Part shown: positions 56,567-64,000 of the stretch, piece after piece
How the letters are laid out: the number at the start of each line of letters is the position of its first letter
How positions within the stretch are numbered: the first letter of the stretch is position 1
Origin: Casuarina equisetifolia
Taxonomy: Eukaryota; Streptophyta; Magnoliopsida; Fagales; Casuarinaceae
Direction of reading: 5' to 3'
DNA length: 64,000 nt
NCBI GenBank assembly: GCA_028551475.1
Contig: CM052361.1
Span: forward strand, 1,619,501-1,683,500
Made by a program: the position numbers and the translations under genes
Notes under the pieces: generated by a model
Seen by the model: the letters and a program-made list of their open reading frames with translations, nothing else
Databases searched by the model: none
Told to the model about the DNA's origin: nothing

Positions 56567-59500
56567 TTCCGACGATCGTTCTCCGATTACCTCAGACGCT
56601 GGCGAACACTTCGAGATCGAGAGAGAGAGAGAGAGAGGACGGTTGGTGGGAATGGTTCTAAAGAGCGACGCCGTTTTAGAGGCTGCTGATTTTGACCGTT
56701 TGATAAAACGTGCTTGCTTGCCGAATTTTCCTTTTCCTATAATCAGACATTTCTAATTTATTTTTAAAAGATTCATTTTTATGAAAAGAGAATGAAATAA
56801 TAATAGATTTATTCCGTTCAACCAAAAAATAACGAGAAAAAATGCTTCTTATTTGTTTGAATCAAATGTAAATAATTCTAACAGTTACAGTTATTATTCT
56901 TGTAAAAAACTTCCTGGTACATTTACAACTATTTATATTAAAAATAATAAATTTTTGGTAGGAAGCATGCTTTTTCTTTTCTCGTTGGGATTAAAGGAAC
57001 TAATTTCAACTCCTTAAACATTACATCCCTTACGAACTATTTTGAAAGTCAAATATCTTAGGCATGTTATTTGCCAAAAGAAAGTAAATTGTCGAAGTTT
57101 GGCATTATTAAACAATTTTAGTCGTTAGAAGGTTTGTTCCCTTAGTCCTGATGACCATTTTAGTTGCAATTCAACCACCATTAATCGTTGCTCAATGACA
57201 TCCCATGTGAACAATTGTGAAAGTCAAATGTTTTTGGCGTGTTGGTTGTCAAAAGAGCCAATTGTCAAAGTTTGCTAACATTAAATAACTTTAGTTAGTA
57301 CAAAGTTGATTCTATTAGTCCTAATGATCTCCTATTTGTAGTTAATACTACCCCAAAAGATGACACCATTACTAGAATTTTATGTGGATAATACTAATAA
57401 GGAAAATAAGTAATATAGTTTTATTAGCCACTAGGCTTATTAGTTTAAATTCCAAGTTACAGTATCTTAACACTTTTTTTTTTAATTCCAACTTACAATA
57501 TATTAACACATTTTTTTCTTAAAGAAAGCTTTTTTTAATAATACACTCACTTAGTATTAAACTTGAGATCAAGAGATTCTATGTAATACTTTCTCTCAAT
57601 CGACTAAACACTTATCGACTTTAACACATTATATTAAAACATTTCATAGTGAATCTCACAAGTGTATAATAAAGTAGCATGAGCTGTTGTTTTTTCATAA
57701 GAAAATCAATGATTTGAGCTTAGATTGGTTTCTTTGTGTTAGACAAACATTCTACCTTCTAAACTTTCCAGCTCTAGGTTGATATTTCATCTCAAAGTTT
57801 CAAATATTGTAGGATTGGCTCCATAAAATCTACAGAGAAAGTTTAATACTGTTGGGCAGGGCAAAAAGGTTAAGGATCAAGTAATAAATATCGTTAACAT
57901 AAAATGCATATTACCAAGGTTCGAAAATACTCTCTTACTTTCAAAGAAAAAAATCTCTTAATTTGTTTTGATATTTTTTTTTCTCTCTTCATACAAGGCT
58001 TTTCTGCCCCTTTCTTTTTTCTCTCCCACATACTACACAAGCACCCTAATAGTTACAAAAATGAAAGAACCAAAACCAAGTCAAAAATAAAAAGAGAAAA
58101 AAAAATACAATTTACCTCTTAAACACAAACTTACAATTTTTTTAACTTATTACTCATTTTTATTCCAAAACTAATAATATTTCTTCTCCAAGTTTCAGTT
58201 TTACAAGATTGGCTCCATGAGCTCTAAAAATTAAGGCTTTCCCTCTCTAGAACAGGCCTGGCTCGTTTGCAGTCAACAATGGCCCAAGCAATACCAAAGT
58301 ATGCGGAAAAAAAATAGATGAAACAGTTGAGACTAATAAAACAAGTGTTTGAGGGAACAATGCCACATGGGCGGCAGCCCATATGAGGATTTTGTTATTC
58401 CAAGGTATCTTGATTGTCTAATTGAGTTTCCATATGCTTACAAGAAATGGTGATGCCTCAGGAGTCTTAATCTACCGAAAGAGACATGGAATAGTGTTAG
58501 GTGTGCCTATGACCTACACACCATGTAAAGCTATAAAGACACCACATTAATTCTCTCCTCCATGATTAGACATTTTATACTTGGCATTAACCACCATCAC
58601 ACTTGTAGTGGTGGGTTCTCATCTTCCACCTCATTCCTCTTTAACGTTTATGGACAATGCACCATGTGTTTTGATGCATCCCCCTTGCACCCATGTCTCA
58701 ATTAGGGAAAATATTTTGTTTTTTTTCCGCTTTTAAATTTGGGTTATAAGAAAAAGAATGTGTTTCATTTTAAAAATGAGATTAAGAAAATTTAAGTAAG
58801 AAGAAAAACAAATCATTTTTAACAAAAATTCTTATCCTAAATGTGGAGAAAGTATTTTAACAAATACTTTTTGTACATAAGTGAAAATGTGTTGTTCTTA
58901 AATTTCAACTTTGATACCATCTAAAAAAACTCATTTCCCCTTAAAAATCAACTTAGAGAAAAGAGTATGTATCATTTATCGAGAAAAGAATATCAAAATA
59001 AGATTTAAATAATGTAAGACATATCTTTTTTAATACACCTCTCTACATGAAATATAAGAAAAGACTTTTCATAAGAATATTAGTAAATGAGTGAAAGGGT
59101 GATATACTTGAATCTAAGCTTAAATCCTATATAAGAAAACTTATATCCTTCTTAAAATTGACTTCTAACCAAATATATATATATATTCATCCAAGTAATG
59201 TAAGACATACTATTTTTGAAACATCCCATCACTCTAAATGTGAAAAAAAAATCCTATGAATGTTTGGTGTGAGAGAAGAAGTATTACACTTAACCACTAA
59301 GCCAGGGCCCCCACCCCATCTTTTAAATAAAGTATTAGTAAGAGATATATTTTGTGGAACAATTTACCATCTTTTAACTAAAAAAAAAAAAAAGATAGTT
59401 GACAAAAGTAATCAAAAGCACATCCACTAACTACTTCTTTATCCTTGCAATTGGGTGGGATTAGACCCTGAACACTCAATGGCAGAAAACAACAACGAAT

Positions 59501-59880
59501 TTTCCTGTATGAAACCTTTTGGCCGATTCTTAAGATTCTGCTGTTTCCTTGTCTAGCTCCTGATGCCAATTCACTGATCAAGTAGTCATTATAAGTCGGT
59601 AATCTCATAACCAAACCAGCCACATATTTTTTGTGTAGTTGGATAAGATTGAAGTTGAGATCTGTAAAAAAGTTGAACACTTTCTTGTTTCTGTGCTAGA
59701 AGGATCTTACAAAGCACCTCTGAACAAGACCAAACTAGACTACGACATGCAAACCGCCCTTTCATTTCCGCCAATCGCTGTGACATTGTCGACGTTTGAT
59801 GGTTCTACAGTGAATAGGCTTAAAGAAGTCAATCTCTTCATTGAATTCATTGCATACTTCTGACTTTTCTTTTAGGTTTA
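56567..59880. other. Intergenic DNA, AT-rich
   Basis: After the RPE leader and promoter (to about 56800) no gene is recognised. Around 59288-59312 the minus strand reads 'ggccctggcttagtggttaag', resembling a tRNA box A, with no matching box B, so no tRNA or SINE is called. A short (AT)n run is at about 59177-59186. Confidence 0.45.
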
Positions 59881-59881
59881 T

Positions 59882-60690
59882 CCGAATATGAAACTATTTT
59901 CTTCTCTAGTGATGTAAAGCTAACCCCAATTTTCACCTACTTCTTATTTTATTTGTAGCCTTCTACGAAGTTCTCTTTTTCTTCAATGCAAATGAAATTT
60001 AATAGGAGTTGGAAGTTAAAGATAGAGACTGTTAAAAGGTTTGACTACAAATAAGTTATTGGAATATGGGATACATGTTAGCTTTTAATGTATCCCTTCA
60101 TTTTAGTCATGAAAAAAATACCTCATACAAAGACTCACGAATTCACAAATAAATATTAAATAAAAAAAGTCTTTTATTAGAGAAAAAAATACTTGTAACA
60201 TATATTATACACTTAAATAATATGTTTCCACAATAAATGTCTTTAAGGAAAGGTGAACATTGACCTTTTACAATAAAAGGATGTGTCTCTAACTATACTA
60301 AAAGATTTTATTTCATATATTCGAATATGAAACTATTTCCTCTCTAGTGAGGTAAAGCTGACCCACATTTATACCTACTTCTTACTTTTGTTTTGTAGCC
60401 TTCTATGACGTTTTCGTTCTCTTAAATATAAATGAAATTGAATATTAGTTGGGAGTTAAAGATAGAGACTATAAGAAGGTTCGACTGCAAACAAGTTATT
60501 TTATTGATAATACCACATATTCCTTCAATTGTGATCATGAAAAAAGTACTTAATATAAAGACACACCAATCCATAAACGAAAATTAAACAAAAGAATCTT
60601 ATCCTAGAGAGAGAGAAAAAAAAAAGGCACTTATAATTTATATTATGAACTTAGACAATCTCTTTTTTTAGTGGGGTTTTCTAAAAAGAG
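59882..60690. repeat. Diverged tandem duplication, offset about 439 bp
   Basis: 59882-60300 and 60321-60690 share 'cgaatatgaaactattt', 'ctctagtga.gtaaagct', 'cacctacttctta', 'gtagccttcta', 'gttaaagatagagact', 'aaacaagttatt' and 'catgaaaaaa.tac'. No coding potential is seen. Confidence 0.75.
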
Positions 60691-63125
60691 GTAGATCTAG
60701 ATCTTTCACAATAAAATTGAGATAAATACTAAAAAAATTATTTCTTTTCTTAAATTTAAATTATAAGAAATAATAATTCCTCTCAATATAGGGGGCGTAA
60801 CAAACAATCATCTTAATCCATATCCACCGGTTCACAAGCAAGTGGGATATTATTCAACCTTACTTCATGTTAAGAAAGCTATTTCCTCTTTTCAAATAGC
60901 TTATAAAAATCCCTCTACTTTCAGTGAATATAATAAGCTACCTTATTTATTGGTCAAACCAAATTGAGAGTGGCAGAGAAGAAAACTGATGCTCAATTAA
61001 TATGGCTACTCGATCCTACGGAAAACTTTAAGTATAGTAAATTCTATGTCAACATCAAACAACTCAAAAGAAAAATAAAGGCTGCAAAGAAAAGTAAGAC
61101 AGATACCAAACCTCTCTCCGGGGAAAATGAAGGCAGTTTAGTGTCCTTGAAGACCATTGTTGTAGCTTCAAGAAAGATTCCATGGCTCCAGGCTTTAAGA
61201 GCTTCGTTAGTAGATGAGATTCAATGCTGATCACCGTGCTCTGCAATAAGCTGCATGCCACTGTTACGCAAGGCTATGTACTGTGCTTTTGCCTCACATT
61301 CAAAAGAAACCTTCGGTACAAGTTTTCCTGTCCCATCACATTCAAGATAAGCCTTCTGTACAAGTTCTTTTGCCAGGGTCCATCTTCATGCATGCTTTGC
61401 TCTTACTTATATAAATGTGGTCCATGTTCTATTAGTTGGGAGTAAAAAATATATATTTCATATCATTTAAGTTTTATTTTGAAGTCTTTTATATATGAAA
61501 AAAGTTTGGTTCCATTACAGTTCCCTGAGTTTGTCCTTAATTGAAAGTTGAAACGTGTCGGCCCTTCCTGTGATCTTATCTTGCAATTTCGTCTCTTGTC
61601 AATCATATTGATGGGTCTGACCTAGCTCGAGCTCCACCCACTTGGCTCATGTCGGCAACCTCACTGTGGATTCTTGCAGATAATATGTTTGTCTTTCGGT
61701 TCCTCGTCATTTTGCAGCCCAAGCTCTGCCATGGCAGTGTGGCAGGTTGTAACTTACTTGACCTTGTTTTCGTTGGGGAAACTTGAGCCTCACTTCAGTG
61801 AAAGTTTCTGTTCTTACTTGCAGGCCGAAGACATGCCCACAATATTTTATACCTTTGGATTTTTCATTTCTAAACCAGAATCCATTAAAGAAGTGAAAAC
61901 AGAACAAATCATGACAGGTATGCTGGCTTATCAAGTTGATAAAAGCATGAGATTCAAAGCAACCAATTCCACTAACCTTTTTCCATTTTCTGCGGCAAAG
62001 ATGGAACTCCCAGCCCCAAGATTCTTGAGAATTTGGTTGCTTTTTTTTAATAGGCAGGCACATAATTCTCACATGATTAATGCTGTACCGACTAGATTGC
62101 CCACTTTTCATGGCAGATGGTGAGGTCAGCCTTTTAGGTTCTGACCATGGCGTGTCTCGAGCGTGTTAGGCCAACAGTGTAGCTGACAAGTCATAGCTGT
62201 CTGTCTTTGACATCTCCTGTTTCTCCGGTTTCCCTTTGGAACATCTTTCCTTTTAACTCTGTCCTTTTTTCCTACTTATCTACTGTTCTGTTTTCGTTGT
62301 TTTGTTACCAAATAAAGAGCTTTACTCATCTCATCCATTTCTGTTTGCTTGTCAAAATCCTGATGCAATACAGATGAGTTTTGTATGTGACATAAAACCC
62401 TCCCCAAAAAACACTGCAGTAGTGGGATAGATCTGACAAAGCATCCCACAATTTTCTTACCAAATAACTGAGGTAATTTGATTCTTCAAACTTCAAATAT
62501 GGTAATTTTTTTGGATTTTAGTTTGTCAATTTAAAGTTTAGTTGAAGTATACCAAAAGAAACTATAAATTCAACAAGACTGCAGGTGTTAAAGTCTTATA
62601 TGTCTGCTAATTACTACTAGAATAGCATATTAGAATCAAATTTCAAGCCAAACATTATTCTATTCATACATAAAGTTTTTATGAAAAGAGTTTTTCTTTC
62701 TTAAAGATGAAGTAATGTGCTTAATTTTTATATTTTCTTTATATTTTATCATGAACTCAAATTAATAAGATATGGACTCAAATCGACAAGAGGCAATAAG
62801 AGTATTGAATAGATCTTTTTCTGAATTCATAACAAAAATTCTTATATATTTTTTAACAATACTAGATTTATTAAAACTATGTTAACCACATCTAAATCTT
62901 CTTAACAAGAACTAAATCAACTGTGTTAAGTTGCCAAATTCCTATGCACATGGAAACAGAATCCAAAAACCAGAGATCCCGAAAAGGGAAACCTTTCTTG
63001 TTCTCGTTCACAAGTCCCACAGTCAAGAAACCCCATGAAAATGGAAAAGATAAACAAAAGAGAAAGGTGAAAATCTGATGAACTTCTCAGTGGGTCCCAA
63101 TCTCTGTAAATCCACTGACACTTCC
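60691..63125. other. Intergenic DNA upstream of the At3g27210-like gene
   Basis: The largest frame is 149 codons at 61674-62123 (+), with a 134-codon frame opposite it; neither shows a domain. The segment 61550-62340 is less AT-rich than its surroundings and could be part of a non-coding transcript or an old gene remnant. No confident feature. Confidence 0.4.
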
Positions 63126-63136
63126 ACTCCCACATC

Positions 63137-63147
63137 GATTATATAAG
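63137..63147 (+). promoter_or_regulatory. TATA box of the At3g27210-like gene
   Basis: 'gattatataagatcc' is followed within about 25 bases by a CT-rich leader ('ccctctctctctctccctgtctctct'), a common plant promoter and 5' UTR arrangement, about 225 bases before the ATG at 63369. Confidence 0.55.
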
Positions 63148-63368
63148 ATCCCTTTCAAGGCCCTCTCTCTCTCTCCCTGTCTCTCTAAGAGAATTCAGAC
63201 TTGCTTTTATCATAGCATTTACATAACGCCAAAAACCGTCCTCTTCTCTCATCGTCACACCCACTTTCTCTCTCTTTCTGCAAAAGCCATCTCGTTGTCC
63301 ATATGGGCTCGTGGTGATCAGACTGGTATTGGGTTGGGGACAGAAGAAAGAGAGAGAGAGACAGAGAG

Positions 63369-63573
63369 ATGGGTTCGTGCGCATCGGTGCATAGAAACTC
63401 TGAGTCCGCCCTGAAACTCAGTCTGTCTTTTGCGTCCAAAGACGACAAGCTCGTCATTCCGCCGTCGCCCGTCAAGGAAACTCCGACCAATGGGATCAAC
63501 GACAACAGCAACGTTGAGGCGGTGAAGTCCCGGCGGTCTTCTTCTCGATCAGAGGCTAGTTTCAGAGGTTGTG
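63369..63573 (+). CDS. At3g27210-like protein, exon 1 (continues beyond the window)
   Basis: Exon 1 encodes 68 residues and one base of the next codon. It starts MGSCASVHRNSESA; Gly2 and Cys4 form an N-myristoylation and palmitoylation signal for membrane attachment. 'DKLVIPPSPVKE' (about 34-45) and a Ser/Arg-rich stretch ('SRRSSSRSEASFRGCG') follow, as in the plant family represented by Arabidopsis At3g27210. The exon ends at a donor TTGTG|GTATGG (63574); the frame that reads on to 63800 is intron translation and loses all similarity. The rest of the gene is outside the window. Biochemical function is unknown. The start is the first ATG after a (GA)n leader. Confidence 0.8.
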
Positions 63574-64000
63574 GTATGGAACCTCTTCTATTTTTTTTTT
63601 TTAATTTTTCGTCGGAGAGTTTATTTTATCTGATTATACGGTACAAGAAATCCAATGGGTATTCTCTTCTGCTTTGTAGTTTTCTTACTGCGTGGGGAAG
63701 CTTTTCTCTTTTAGAATATGAAATTCTTGGACTTTCTAGTGATTTGCGATCTAATAATGAAATTGTTGTGGGGTCTGCGTGTTTGTTTTTATATGGTTGA
63801 AGAGATCTTTATTTGTTTTCTTGGTTTTTATATTGGCTATTATATGTGTCTGCCATGCCGTGTTCGACGTGTATTCGGTGGTTGAGCTTCCTTTTCTTCT
63901 TTCTTAGATGGGTCAGATTTTTTTGTTTTCATTTTGTACTTACAGAGACAAAATTTATGGCACTTTCAGCATCATTTCGATGTTGATTACAGATTCCTCC
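63574..64000 (+). other. First intron of the At3g27210-like gene (to window end)
   Basis: T-rich sequence beginning with a GTATGG donor. No acceptor and exon pair that restores a plausible frame is seen before the window ends. Confidence 0.6.

Noticed and set aside
59288..59312. tRNA box A-like sequence on the minus strand
   Set aside because: No box B downstream and no cloverleaf; not a tRNA gene.
61674..62123. 149-codon + strand frame with an overlapping 134-codon antisense frame
   Set aside because: No recognisable domain; opposite frames overlap and neither has splice or promoter support.
63574..63800. Continuation of the At3g27210-like frame to 63800
   Set aside because: A good donor (GTATGG) sits at 63574 and the residues after it are low-complexity translation of T-rich intron.

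Overview
This window is nuclear DNA of a flowering plant, most likely a woody eudicot. The gene content and protein style fit grapevine (Vitis), but the species is inferred from general resemblance and not proven. Evidence for a plant nuclear genome: GT-AG introns, AT-rich intergenic DNA, Ty1/copia LTR retrotransposons primed by initiator-Met tRNA, a LysM receptor kinase, a calmodulin-like protein, and a plant-specific DUF247 family array.

Region 1 (about 1-39,100) is a head-to-tail array of DUF247/UPF0481 genes, all on the + strand. I count eight gene bodies. Three are intact (12726-13988, 23908-25173, 26694-27959; 420-421 aa). Two are broken by small indels (1526-2790, 7028-8312). Two are split by retroelements (16157-22307 and 31279-36960). 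One is a decayed remnant (about 37785-39110). The repeat unit includes the coding exon, a conserved 5' module that looks like a spliced 5' UTR, and a conserved 3' flank. At least two 5' modules have lost their gene (1-380; about 10850-10960). A short GC-rich block in the 5' module (core CCGGCCAAGTCTCCGA) occurs once upstream of broken copies 1, 2 and 4 but two or three times upstream of all three intact copies.

Two retroelement insertions can be dated relative to the array. A 4.9-kb minus-strand Ty1/copia element (17320-22238) has two 274-bp LTRs, a perfect CTTAT target duplication, PBS and PPT, and a decayed polyprotein; it sits in copy 4. A 4.75-kb composite (32095-36848) sits in copy 7: short TRIM-like terminal repeats with a 5-bp duplication enclose a second copia element whose internal parts are in permuted order around a single LTR. 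A third, very decayed copia remnant lies at 41388-42815.

Region 2 (44,200-64,000) is single-copy gene space: an intronless four-EF-hand calmodulin-like gene (+), an intronless LYK4/LYK5-type LysM receptor-like (pseudo)kinase (-), cytosolic ribulose-phosphate 3-epimerase (-), and the first exon of an At3g27210-like N-myristoylated protein (+) that runs off the window. The epimerase can be assembled completely only by including a 5-nucleotide microexon (56314-56318) between exon 1 and the next normal exon; this is the neatest gene-structure result here. The remaining intergenic DNA is AT-rich and holds diverged local duplications but no recognisable genes.

The DUF247 cluster is the most active part of the window. 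Its birth-and-death pattern resembles other plant recognition gene clusters, but no function can be read from the sequence.
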